Source: Gottfriedia luciferensis | GTDB taxonomy: Bacteria > Bacillota > Bacilli > Bacillales > Bacillaceae_G | Reading direction: 5' to 3' | Length of the DNA stretch: 64,000 nt | Assembly (NCBI RefSeq): GCF_001712755.1 | Contig: NZ_MDKC01000004.1 | Span: 62,001 to 126,000, forward strand | Shown: one piece after another, positions 42,930-51,293 of the stretch | Position numbering within the stretch: position 1 is the stretch's first letter | Layout of the letters: each line of letters begins with the position of its first letter | The notes under the pieces: model-generated | Database searches by the model: none | What the model was told of the DNA's origin: nothing | The model's input: only the letters and a program-made list of their open reading frames with translations | Position numbers and translations under genes: made by a program

Positions 42930-45900
42930 ATGAAAAAATACTTCCAACTTTTGATAGTTTTACTTTTGCTTTTTTCTCTTTTTCCAGCTAAAAAATTCGC
43001 TGAAACGACAACCGGAACCGAAATTTATGGTGTCATTAGCGAGAACAGAACATTAACAAAAGAGGGATCCCCTTATATTCAAACAGGTATAATTGATATC
43101 TATCCGGGAGTCACGCTTACCATAGAACCTGGTGTACAGTTGATTGGAAAAAATGGGTTATGGATCTCTGTTAAAGGTAAATTACAGGCTGTTGGTACGG
43201 AACAAGACCGCATTTTATTACAAGATGTTTATGTAAAGGGTACTGATTTTAATAACAGCACGATTCAAATTGAGTATGCCGACCATTTTCATCAAACTAC
43301 ATACAATGGTGGTTTCCTCGTAACCACAATGAAAAAAAATGTTACGCTACGACATAACCAATATCGAAACGGTTCCATTTTTCTTTCGTCCTCTAATTTG
43401 GACTCTGTGATCGAGCATAATTTTTTTAGTCAAAAAGCAACGCTAGATGTTAATAATGGAAGTGGTAAAGTGATGATAAAAAATAACACCTTTATCAATC
43501 CAATTGATCATTATGCTCCAGATATTAACTTGAATAGTAGAGAACCTGACGGTGGAAATCCAAATATTTTTATTAACGAAAACAATTTCTTCGGTTACCC
43601 TCGAATAAAGGTGAAAATCTCTGGATATAATGGGATAATCTTTGATGGGAAAAATAATTATTGGGGTGTGACAGATTCCAGTCAGATTAACCAAGGAATT
43701 GTCGATTATCGAGATAAGTTAGACATCTCTTCGAATACATATAAACCATTTGAAAATAGCTACCCAAAAGGAGAATTGGGCGTATTCGTCACAAGCGTGA
43801 GCGATCATGACCAATCTATTAATGGCATGACTGATGCGGACAGCCTTGTGGAAATTTACCATAATGATGTGAAGATCGGTGAGGGAAATTCACTGCCGGA
43901 TGGAAGTTTTCAGGTTCCAATCGAACTCCAACGAGGCGGAACCGTCTTATCGATAATAGTAAGAGATAGTTTCAACAGAACAGGTCCAATGACGAAAGTG
44001 ACAGTGATGGATACTACGCCACCAGAAGTCCCTAGCGTAAATGAAGTGACTGATACTGAACTAGCAATCACAGGTACAGCCGAGCCATTATCCACCGTAG
44101 TGGCGATGGTTGGTAGCGAATTAGTCGGTAAGGATATAACAGATGAAAATGGTTATTTTTCGATTGCAATTAAAACATTAATGGCTGATTCACAGGTACG
44201 TGTAATTGCTATAGACGAGTCCGGAAATAGGAGTGAAGCTAAGACTGTTACGGTGATCCACCGAGCACTCCCAGTCGCACCACAGCTTATAACTACTGAA
44301 ATGACTGATCAATCGACTAGTATTAGTGGATATGCAGACAAAAACTTGATAATTAAAGTGTTTGCTGGTGAAACACTCATTGGTTCGTCCTATGCTTTAG
44401 ATGGTATGTTTTCAATACATTTCCAACCACAAGTAGCCGGCACGATAATGAAAGTTTTTGCAGAAGATCAAGATCAAAATAGGAGTGACATCATTCAATT
44501 AACAGTGAAGGATGTGACAGCACCTTCGTTAAAACTTTCCTTTGATTTTCCACTAACTGACGCATCAAAGGAAGTCATCGGCAACTCGGAAGCAGGGGCA
44601 AAGATCACGATCAGAAATGGGGAAGAAATTGTCTCTGATGGCTATGCAAAGAATGATGGTAGTTTTGCAATACCAATAGCAATGCAAAAAGCAGGTACAG
44701 TTCTATACGTGACTGCAAGTGACGCTTCAAATAATGTAAGTCCAAGTGTAACTACCACGGTGATTGATAAAACTTCACCGCCAGAACCAATCGTTAATCC
44801 TGTCACCAATAAAGATGGAAAAATCACAGGAAAAACGGAAGTAGGAGCAACTGTTAAAGCTGTTATAGGTAATAAAACTTACAACGCCATTGCTGATGTA
44901 AATGGTATTTTTAACATTATGATCCCGATTCAAAATAGTGGAACAGCGATTTCTGTTACTTCAACCGATCTTGCACAGAACCAAAGTCAGTCCAAAAATG
45001 TGGTGGTTACAAGAATTTCTCCAAATATTCCAGTGGTTAATACGATAACAAATAAATCTACCACAGTAACAGGGATAAGCGAAAAAGGAGCCACGGTTAC
45101 CGTGAAAGTGGGGACATTATCCTATAGCGGCATTGCTGATTCTTATGGGAAGTTCACAGTCAAGATATCTACTCAAAACAGTGGTGTAAAATTGAGCATT
45201 ACTGCAAAAGATGCAGCAGGTAATATAAGCTTACCAAAGGAAATGCAGATTACTAGAGTTGCTCCAAATATTCCAGTAGTTAGTACGGTAACAAACAAAT
45301 CTACTACAGTAACAGGGGTAAGTGAAAAAGGAGCCACGGTTACCGTGAAAGTGGGGACATTATCATATAGTAGCATTTCTGACTCTTACGGGAAGTTCAC
45401 AGTCAAGATATCTACTCAAAACAGTGGTGTAAAATTGAGTATTACTGCAAAAGATGCAGCAGGTAATATAAGCTTACCAAAAGAAATGCAGGTTACTAGA
45501 GTTGCTCCGAATGTCCCGGTGGTTAACACACTCAACAATAAAGCGGCAACTGTTACTGGAAAAACCGAAAAGTATGCGGTAGTAACTGTTAAGATTGGCA
45601 CAAAGTCATACAGCGCTAAAGCTGATAGTGTAGGGAATTTCAAAGTATCGATACCAATTCAAAACAGTGGAATATCAATTAATGTGACTTCAACCGTAGC
45701 TGAAAAAGTTAGTAATGCTAGATCCTTAAAAGTTACTCGTGTTGCTCCGAATATACCGTTAGTGAGTTCAGTTAGATATTATTCAACAACAGTTACCGGG
45801 AAGACTGAAAAGTATGCAATTGCTTCAGTAAAAATCGGTACAAAAGTTTATACTTCGAAAGCAAATAGCTATGGGGATTTTAAGGTGAATATACCAAAGC

Positions 45901-45983
45901 AAAAGGCCGGTACATATTTATATGTAACCGTAAAGGATGCAAAAGGATTAATTAGTGCAACAAGAACTGTAAAGGTCTATTAA
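42930..45983 (+). CDS. Large secreted protein: beta-helix head plus repeated Ig-like domains
   Basis: This 1017-residue protein has a signal peptide (residues 1-24), a parallel beta-helix-like region (about 30-285; IYPGVTLTIEPGVQLIG, then N/D-rich coils), and about nine Ig-like domains of some 80 residues to the end. Each repeat has the form P-V-V-N-x-V-T-N-K-S-T-T-V-T-G then AVxVKIGxxxYxxxADSxGxFxVxI. Two neighbouring repeats (45031 and 45274 onward) are almost identical in DNA with a 243-bp period. There is no LPXTG or SLH anchor, so it is either secreted or held by the repeats. An adhesive or matrix role is inferred. Confidence 0.82.
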   Translation: MKKYFQLLIVLLLLFSLFPAKKFAETTTGTEIYGVISENRTLTKEGSPYIQTGIIDIYPGVTLTIEPGVQLIGKNGLWISVKGKLQAVGTEQDRILLQDVYVKGTDFNNSTIQIEYADHFHQTTYNGGFLVTTMKKNVTLRHNQYRNGSIFLSSSNLDSVIEHNFFSQKATLDVNNGSGKVMIKNNTFINPIDHYAPDINLNSREPDGGNPNIFINENNFFGYPRIKVKISGYNGIIFDGKNNYWGVTDSSQINQGIVDYRDKLDISSNTYKPFENSYPKGELGVFVTSVSDHDQSINGMTDADSLVEIYHNDVKIGEGNSLPDGSFQVPIELQRGGTVLSIIVRDSFNRTGPMTKVTVMDTTPPEVPSVNEVTDTELAITGTAEPLSTVVAMVGSELVGKDITDENGYFSIAIKTLMADSQVRVIAIDESGNRSEAKTVTVIHRALPVAPQLITTEMTDQSTSISGYADKNLIIKVFAGETLIGSSYALDGMFSIHFQPQVAGTIMKVFAEDQDQNRSDIIQLTVKDVTAPSLKLSFDFPLTDASKEVIGNSEAGAKITIRNGEEIVSDGYAKNDGSFAIPIAMQKAGTVLYVTASDASNNVSPSVTTTVIDKTSPPEPIVNPVTNKDGKITGKTEVGATVKAVIGNKTYNAIADVNGIFNIMIPIQNSGTAISVTSTDLAQNQSQSKNVVVTRISPNIPVVNTITNKSTTVTGISEKGATVTVKVGTLSYSGIADSYGKFTVKISTQNSGVKLSITAKDAAGNISLPKEMQITRVAPNIPVVSTVTNKSTTVTGVSEKGATVTVKVGTLSYSSISDSYGKFTVKISTQNSGVKLSITAKDAAGNISLPKEMQVTRVAPNVPVVNTLNNKAATVTGKTEKYAVVTVKIGTKSYSAKADSVGNFKVSIPIQNSGISINVTSTVAEKVSNARSLKVTRVAPNIPLVSSVRYYSTTVTGKTEKYAIASVKIGTKVYTSKANSYGDFKVNIPKQKAGTYLYVTVKDAKGLISATRTVKVY

Positions 45984-46000
45984 AATCTGCATGAAATATG

Positions 46001-46034
46001 AAAAGCAGTGGAAACTCAATTCCACTGCTTTTTT
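46001..46034 (+). terminator. Terminator of the Ig-repeat gene
   Basis: AAAAGCAGTGGAA pairs with TTCCACTGCTTTT, followed by more T. Confidence 0.9.
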
Positions 46035-46179
46035 GTTCAACCCTAAATATAAAACATCTACTGACAAATTAAGGAAAATCATTTTTTCTGGATTTCAGAT
46101 TGGTTAAAATCTTTGTTTGCTGGACTAATACTAATAAATTTTTTTGTTGGAAAAAAGAAGATCTTTGAGAGAAACAAGG

Positions 46180-46807
46180 CTGGGCAAGTTATTGGCACAT
46201 CCGTATTATGCGCGAACTGAACCTCGACTCAAACGAAGCAATCGAATACGCAAAACTAAACGCAGGTGTTGTACAGCCATCGAAAACAAGCATTAATCCA
46301 TATTACTTAGGATTACGTATGTTTGAAGACATTGAAGAACGATACAATCATCCAACAAAAGAAATGCGTGAGTTAGGTGTTAAACCTGGCAGCGGAAGAG
46401 AAAAAATGTTTGAAGTGCGAGAGTTAGAGTCTGATAGCTCATTCATACGAAACTACTTAACTAAAGAACTAGTAATGCGAGAAGATATGTATTTATTCCA
46501 GCGCCAAGGTAAGGAGTATAAGGTTACCGATAAAGCTTGGGAGAATGTAAGAGATCAACTTGTTGTTAGTAGGGTAAATGGCGGATTTCCTTATATTGTT
46601 GTTCAAGAGGGCGATTATTTAAAAAATGGTGAGCTTTATTTGAAGCATTCCTATGAAAATATGGAACTTGATGTGAAGTATGTTGAGAAGGTTATGCCGT
46701 ATATTCATCAGTTGTGGGGTAGAGGGGTTCATTTGGAGACGAATATTGAGAATAAGTCTGTGTTGTTTAGTTATGATGGAAAGAATATTCATCGGAAGTA
46801 TATTTAG
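46180..46807 (+). pseudogene. spoVR 3' fragment, copy 2 (C-terminal ~208 residues)
   Basis: Homology to spoVR starts abruptly at codon context [15 protein letters not shown] and runs in frame to the stop. From the internal Met the 199 residues differ from intact SpoVR at only four positions by my count. DNA identity is lower and uneven: about 20 mostly synonymous differences in the first 100 bases, but only about 11 in the last 186. The downstream terminator and about 45 bp more are also shared. There is no ribosome site at the internal ATG 46208. It looks like a tail from a diverged functional allele, not a decayed duplicate of the resident gene. Confidence 0.9.
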
Positions 46808-46809
46808 AG

Positions 46810-46831
46810 CCACCTTTTTTAGGTGGTTTTC
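46810..46831 (+). terminator. Terminator copied with the spoVR fragment
   Basis: CCACCT pairs with AGGTGG, the same stem as after intact spoVR. Confidence 0.75.
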
Positions 46832-46956
46832 TTAATGGATTAGAAAGTATAAAATTCTTTTTTGGTAAGTTAACCTTATTCAACTAAATGGCAGGATAGT
46901 TGAACAAGAAAAACAATGTTAATATATTAAGTAGTATTGAATATAGAGGTGTTTTA

Positions 46957-47244
46957 ATGACTAATGAAATAGTAACAATTGATGTAAGTGATATAAAAAC
47001 TAAAAAAGATTTACATATACTACTTAAAGAAAAACTATCTTTTCCAGATTTTTATGGTGAAAATTGGGATGCTTTCTGGGATGCAATAACAGGTCTTGTA
47101 GCACCCCTGCCTAAGAAAATAATTTTTATTGGATGGTCTGACTTAAAAAAAGCCTTGCCTCGTGATACAAAAATAATGAAAGAGTGCCTGAATGATTACA
47201 ATAATGAATTTACAAGCTGGAAGAGTAATTTCTTATTCAACTAA
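46957..47244 (+). CDS. Barstar family protein (orphan RNase inhibitor)
   Basis: This 95-residue protein matches barstar: IDVSDIKTKKDLHILLKEKLSFPDFYGENWDAFWDAITG is the barnase-binding region with the expected aromatic and acidic residues. Barstar-type proteins neutralise barnase-like ribonucleases, including toxin domains of secreted polymorphic toxins. No barnase-like gene is seen nearby, so this is an orphan immunity or regulatory gene. The start is the ATG at 46957 after AGAGGTGTTTTA; the frame opens earlier without a ribosome site. A terminator ends the gene and a group II intron sits directly after it. Confidence 0.85.
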   Translation: MTNEIVTIDVSDIKTKKDLHILLKEKLSFPDFYGENWDAFWDAITGLVAPLPKKIIFIGWSDLKKALPRDTKIMKECLNDYNNEFTSWKSNFLFN

Positions 47245-47267
47245 AGCATGCAATAGTTGAAGATCAC

Positions 47268-47290
47268 AAGCTGCTAATATGCGGCTTTTT
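47268..47290 (+). terminator. Terminator of the barstar gene, insertion site of the group II intron
   Basis: AAGCTGC pairs with GCGGCTT (one G-T pair) and runs into five T. The intron 5' end GTGCG starts at 47291, directly after the T-run. Confidence 0.8.
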
Positions 47291-48214
47291 GTGCGACGGG
47301 CAGTCGCATAGGGTGCTGACTTAGTCAGCGCCCTTCATTTGCTTATCTAGACAGAGACGACACCTCGGTGTGACGACTGAATGAAGGATAAATTAATGAC
47401 TTCCAGATGGTGAAAATCCATCCTCGAGGAGACTGACCTAGTTCGAGAAGTCTAATCTAGGGCATTATCGTGAGGTATTGTCTGAAGGAGATGCGGTAAA
47501 TCGAGAGACCCGTAGACGAAAAGATAGACCCTAATGCAAGAAGTGTGAAGCACGGGGGCGGAGTAAGTTAGCGACTTTTCGAAGAGTGAGGAAGCCCACT
47601 AAAATGGCATTTTCTTTAGAAGTCAGAACGAGGAAAGGTGGCTTATAACGTGATGGTGCAGGGTATGTCTTGAAGGAAAATGCGATGACCCCGTGAGGTC
47701 TCTACCTTACCGAACAGGCAGGGTTCTAATCTATAAGGGAAATCCGAAGTGATGATGAACTGGTAGAGAAGTCAGACGTTCTCATAGTACAGAAGTAGTT
47801 TGATGACCATAACATCGAATGAACGGAAGGGGAACGACCTATGACTCCAAGTCATGGACAAGATGGAATGTTAACAATCAAGTTACCGAGGTAAAACCGT
47901 TTGGATGAACATCAAGGAAAGGCATGGAATACGTAATGAATCAAGAGTGGAAATTTAAATTACACAGTGTTTATGGTCAATTATTATTCGACCGCAAATT
48001 AACTCAAAGCTTTGAACAAGTTAAGGCGAATAAAGGAACAGGTGGTATTGATGGTGAATCAATAGAAAGCTATGAATCAAACCTGCATGAAAATATCATG
48101 TCTTTACTTGAAAAGTTGAAAGCAAAGACTTACCAAGCACAACCAGTTAAAAGAGTATACATACCAAAGAAGAATGGAAAGAAACGTCCTTTGGGAATCC
48201 CGACAATATTACTG
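47291..48214 (+). mobile_element. Group II intron, 3'-truncated (class C-like)
   Basis: The 5' end GTGCGACGGGCAGTCGCATA matches the GUGYG intron start. About 630 bases of structured RNA (domains I-III/IV) lead to the reverse transcriptase start at 47924, a usual distance for this class. The ORF is cut after 97 codons, and no domain V/VI-like 3' end is seen before the next gene, so it cannot splice or move. Insertion right after a terminator stem and T-run is the hallmark of bacterial class C introns. A short 5' relative is at 12726. Confidence 0.88.
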
Positions 48215-48217
48215 TAG
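47924..48217 (+). pseudogene. Group II intron reverse transcriptase, N-terminal fragment
   Basis: The 97 residues correspond to the start of an intron-encoded reverse transcriptase of about 420 residues: SVYGQLLFDRKLTQSFEQVKANKGTGGIDGESIESYE and the fingers block VKRVYIPKKNGKKRPLGIPT. The reading breaks off at PTILL with a stop, before the YADD catalytic motif. It is nonfunctional. Confidence 0.9.
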
Positions 48218-48650
48218 AATCTATGAAAATACAAAATACAAATCTAAAATAATATATAAACAGCCATCCAAGATTTGTTTTAATCTAATTAATTGGGCAA
48301 AATAACGTTGGTAAGTAAGCTTATTGGTAAAGAATAATGGGGAAGTATGTGTTTTTGGGAATAGCAATAATTAATATTTAACAAGTTAAAACAATTGTAG
48401 CACGACAGATTTTTCAATTTTTGCTACTGCTGTATAAATTGTGATAATAGACAAGTTTGTCATATCTCCTAAATTTTCACTTATAATTGGATTGGCTAAC
48501 GATACTTGATTTTAATTTGTGAGCATTAATTAAGCTTTAAAAAAAGTAGATTATATAATACAATTTTTTTAGCACATACGTTTGTTCTGTATTTACTAAT
48601 GGTAGGTTAAATGCTTGTGAGAAAAAATTCAACTAATGGGAGTGAAGGAA
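48218..48650. other. Intergenic region before the sucrose regulator gene
   Basis: This is AT-rich DNA between the broken intron and the regulator gene. A TATAAT box at 48554-48559 could serve the regulator, though its -35 is poor. A small palindrome GACAAGTTTGTC lies near 48453. Nothing else is recognised. Confidence 0.4.
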
Positions 48651-49643
48651 ATGACAATTTCTGATATTGCCAAACTAGCTGGGGTTGCTAAGAGCACTGT
48701 ATCACGTTATCTTAACGGAGGATCAGTTAGTGAAGAAACAAAAAGAAAGATTGAAAATGTTATTATAAACACTGGGTATATTCCAAATACTTTCGCACAA
48801 AGTCTCAAAGCAAAGAGAACAAATATTATAGGCACAGTTATTCCTCGTCTAGATTCATATGCGGCTGCTAAAACATTAATTGGAATTGATGAGGAATTAA
48901 GGGCTTTAAATTGTCAAATGCTTATATCAAATACTAGTCAGGATTTAGACCGAGAGCTTGAAAGCATTTATGGCTTTGCAAGACAAAAAGTAGCTGGAAT
49001 AATCTTGATGGCTACACAGATAACAGATGCGCATTTAGAGGCGTTTAAAAAAATACAAATACCTGTCATCTTAGTTGGTCAACTCCATCACGAAATATAT
49101 AGTTTAATTCATCAAGATTACGAATCTGGTTACGAGATGGGTAAATATGTTTTGTTAAAGGGACATCGTAACATTGCATTCCTAGGTGTTACAGAAAAAG
49201 ATATTGCTGTAGGTGTTAGACGTAAAGAAGGATTTAAAAAAGCTTTAGAGGAGGTAGTAGATTGCAATGTAAGATTCCATGAAACAAGTTTTAGCATGAT
49301 GGAAGCTTTAAAACAGGCCACATTGATAATTGAAAAATATAAACCTTCAATTATAGTGTGCGCAACAGATAATATAGCGCTTGGAGTTTTAAAAGCTGCA
49401 TCTTTAAAAGGGTTAAGGATTCCCGAAGACTTATCAATTACAGGATTTGGTGGATACGATGTTACAGAGGTGATTCATCCAGGATTAACCACTATTAAGT
49501 ATTTTTATAAAGATGCAGGTCAAGTGGCCGCTAGGAATATAGTTAAATTAGTTAATGGGGAAGATGTCAATAAAGTTACACATTCGAAATTTAAATTAAT
49601 CGAAAGAGAAAGCGTTGACAATCGAATTGTTAATATTTTATAA
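48651..49643 (+). CDS. scrR: LacI-family regulator of the sucrose operon
   Basis: This 330-residue regulator has a LacI helix-turn-helix at the N terminus (TISDIAKLAGVAKSTVSRYLNGG) with the usual hinge (NTFAQSLKAKRTNIIGTVIPR), then a periplasmic-binding-like sugar domain ending STTIKYFYKDAG-like. It probably represses the downstream PTS, hydrolase and fructokinase genes through three GAAACCGGTTCC-type palindromes just after its own gene. The start is the ATG at 48651, preceded by GGGAGTGAAGGA; the ATG at 48636 overlaps that site. Confidence 0.88.
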   Translation: MTISDIAKLAGVAKSTVSRYLNGGSVSEETKRKIENVIINTGYIPNTFAQSLKAKRTNIIGTVIPRLDSYAAAKTLIGIDEELRALNCQMLISNTSQDLDRELESIYGFARQKVAGIILMATQITDAHLEAFKKIQIPVILVGQLHHEIYSLIHQDYESGYEMGKYVLLKGHRNIAFLGVTEKDIAVGVRRKEGFKKALEEVVDCNVRFHETSFSMMEALKQATLIIEKYKPSIIVCATDNIALGVLKAASLKGLRIPEDLSITGFGGYDVTEVIHPGLTTIKYFYKDAGQVAARNIVKLVNGEDVNKVTHSKFKLIERESVDNRIVNIL

Positions 49644-49650
49644 TCAAGTT

Positions 49651-49662
49651 GAAACCGGTTCC
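49651..49662. promoter_or_regulatory. ScrR operator 1
   Basis: GAAACCGGTTCC, a LacI-type palindrome with central CCGG, eight bases after the regulator stop codon. Confidence 0.8.
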
Positions 49663-49681
49663 AAAAAATATGATTTATTTT

Positions 49682-49693
49682 GAAACCGGTTCC
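49682..49693. promoter_or_regulatory. ScrR operator 2
   Basis: GAAACCGGTTCC again, 31 bp from the first, about three helical turns. Confidence 0.8.
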
Positions 49694-49736
49694 TTTTGAG
49701 AATCAAACCAGGTGTTGTGTTTTTTTAATGTATTTC

Positions 49737-49748
49737 GGAACCGGTTCC
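49737..49748. promoter_or_regulatory. ScrR operator 3
   Basis: GGAACCGGTTCC, a perfect 12-bp palindrome, 55 bp from the second and about 25 bp before the PTS start codon. Confidence 0.8.
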
Positions 49749-49772
49749 AATGAAAAAAAGGAGGTATTTATT

Positions 49773-51230
49773 ATGGATTTTAAAAAGATTGCAGAAGAGA
49801 CATTCGAAGCAATAGGTGGAAAAGAGAACATAACTGCCGCGGCTCATTGTTCAACACGTCTAAGACTAGTATTAAAAGATGAAGAAATTATTGATCAAAA
49901 AAAATTAGATGAACTAGAAGAAGTGAAAGGGACGTTTTCTACGGGTGGACAGTATCAAATAATATTTGGTGCGGGTATAGTAAATGAAGTATATAAAGAG
50001 CTTGCAAAGTTAGCTGGCATTTCAGAAATGTCAACTAAAGATGTAAAAGATGCTGGTACAAAGAAAATGAATATACTTCAACGTTTTGTGAAAATACTTT
50101 CAGATATTTTTGTTCCAATTATCCCAGCCATTGTCGCTGGAGGCTTACTAATGGGGATTAACAATGTGTTGACGGCACAGAATTTAATTATTGAGGGTAA
50201 GTCATTGGTGGAAGCTAATCCTGCACTTGCAGATTTAGCTTCACTTATTAATACGTTCGCTAATGCAGCATTCGTATTCCTTCCAATATTAATTGGTTTT
50301 TCAGCAACGCAACGTTTTGGAGGAAATCCCTATCTAGGTGCGGTACTTGGGATGTTAATGGTTCATCCGGACTTACTAAATGGATACGGTTATGGTGCGG
50401 CATTAATAAAAAATGATATTCCGGTATGGAAGATTTTTGGTTTCGAGATTGAAAAGGTAGGGTATCAAGGTAGTATATTACCAGTTCTCGTTTCATCTTT
50501 TATTCTTGCTAAAATAGAAATAAACTTGCGAAGAGTAATTCCTTCAGCAATAGACAATCTATTAACTCCATTACTTACTATTTTTATTACAGGTATTATA
50601 ACTTTCACGGTAGTTGGACCATTTACACGCACAGCAGGTAACTTATTAACGGATGGTTTAATATGGTTATACGATACAACTGGATTTATTGGTGGAGCCA
50701 TAGTTGGCCTTATCTATGCACCAATAGTTATAACTGGAATGCATCACAGTTTTATTGCAGTAGAAACACAATTATTAGCTGATATTGGTAAAACAGGAGG
50801 ATCATTCATATTTCCAATTGCAGCAATGTCTAATGTAGCACAGGGTGCAGCAACAATTGCCATTTTTCTTACCACAAGAGATAAAAAAGTTAAAAGTACT
50901 GCCTCGGCTAGTGGTATCTCAGCACTTTTAGGAATTACTGAGCCTGCAATGTTTGGAATTAATTTAAAATTAAGGTATCCATTTATAGGTGCAATAATTG
51001 GATCGTCTGCTGGTTCTTCATTTGTAACGTTATATAAAGTAAAAGCAGTTGCGCTCGGAGCAGCTGGTATCCCTGGTATTATTTCGATAAAACCTACAAG
51101 CATTATTCCGTATATTGTTGGAATGGTAATATCTTTTTCGATAGCATTTATTGTAACATTGGTACTAGCAAAAAGAGATGAAAGAATAACTACTACTAAA
51201 ATGTCATCCGAAAAAGCAATTTATTCATAA
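49773..51230 (+). CDS. scrA: Sucrose-specific PTS transporter, IIBC components
   Basis: This 485-residue protein has a IIB domain at the N terminus with phosphorylated C26 (AAHCSTRLRLVLKD) and then a ten-helix IIC domain (ILSDIFVPIIPAIVAGGLLMG, GITEPAMFGINLKLRYPF). It imports and phosphorylates sucrose to sucrose-6-phosphate; the IIA function must come from another protein. The start is ATG 49773 after AAAAAGGAGG, just after the third operator. The specificity assignment rests on the sequence type and on the adjacent hydrolase and fructokinase. Confidence 0.92.
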   Translation: MDFKKIAEETFEAIGGKENITAAAHCSTRLRLVLKDEEIIDQKKLDELEEVKGTFSTGGQYQIIFGAGIVNEVYKELAKLAGISEMSTKDVKDAGTKKMNILQRFVKILSDIFVPIIPAIVAGGLLMGINNVLTAQNLIIEGKSLVEANPALADLASLINTFANAAFVFLPILIGFSATQRFGGNPYLGAVLGMLMVHPDLLNGYGYGAALIKNDIPVWKIFGFEIEKVGYQGSILPVLVSSFILAKIEINLRRVIPSAIDNLLTPLLTIFITGIITFTVVGPFTRTAGNLLTDGLIWLYDTTGFIGGAIVGLIYAPIVITGMHHSFIAVETQLLADIGKTGGSFIFPIAAMSNVAQGAATIAIFLTTRDKKVKSTASASGISALLGITEPAMFGINLKLRYPFIGAIIGSSAGSSFVTLYKVKAVALGAAGIPGIISIKPTSIIPYIVGMVISFSIAFIVTLVLAKRDERITTTKMSSEKAIYS

Positions 51231-51293
51231 GCGCTTCAAAAGAAGAGGGGGAATTTAAATTTTCCCTTCTATTATTTTAAAGGAGTGAAAAAA

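Noticed and set aside
46208-46807. A separate functional SpoVR-like protein
   Set aside because: It lacks the N-terminal 57 percent and a ribosome site, and its break point is abrupt, so it is treated as a fragment despite strong protein conservation.
50744-51103. Minus-strand frame inside the sucrose PTS gene
   Set aside because: Antisense shadow of a membrane protein gene; no ribosome site.
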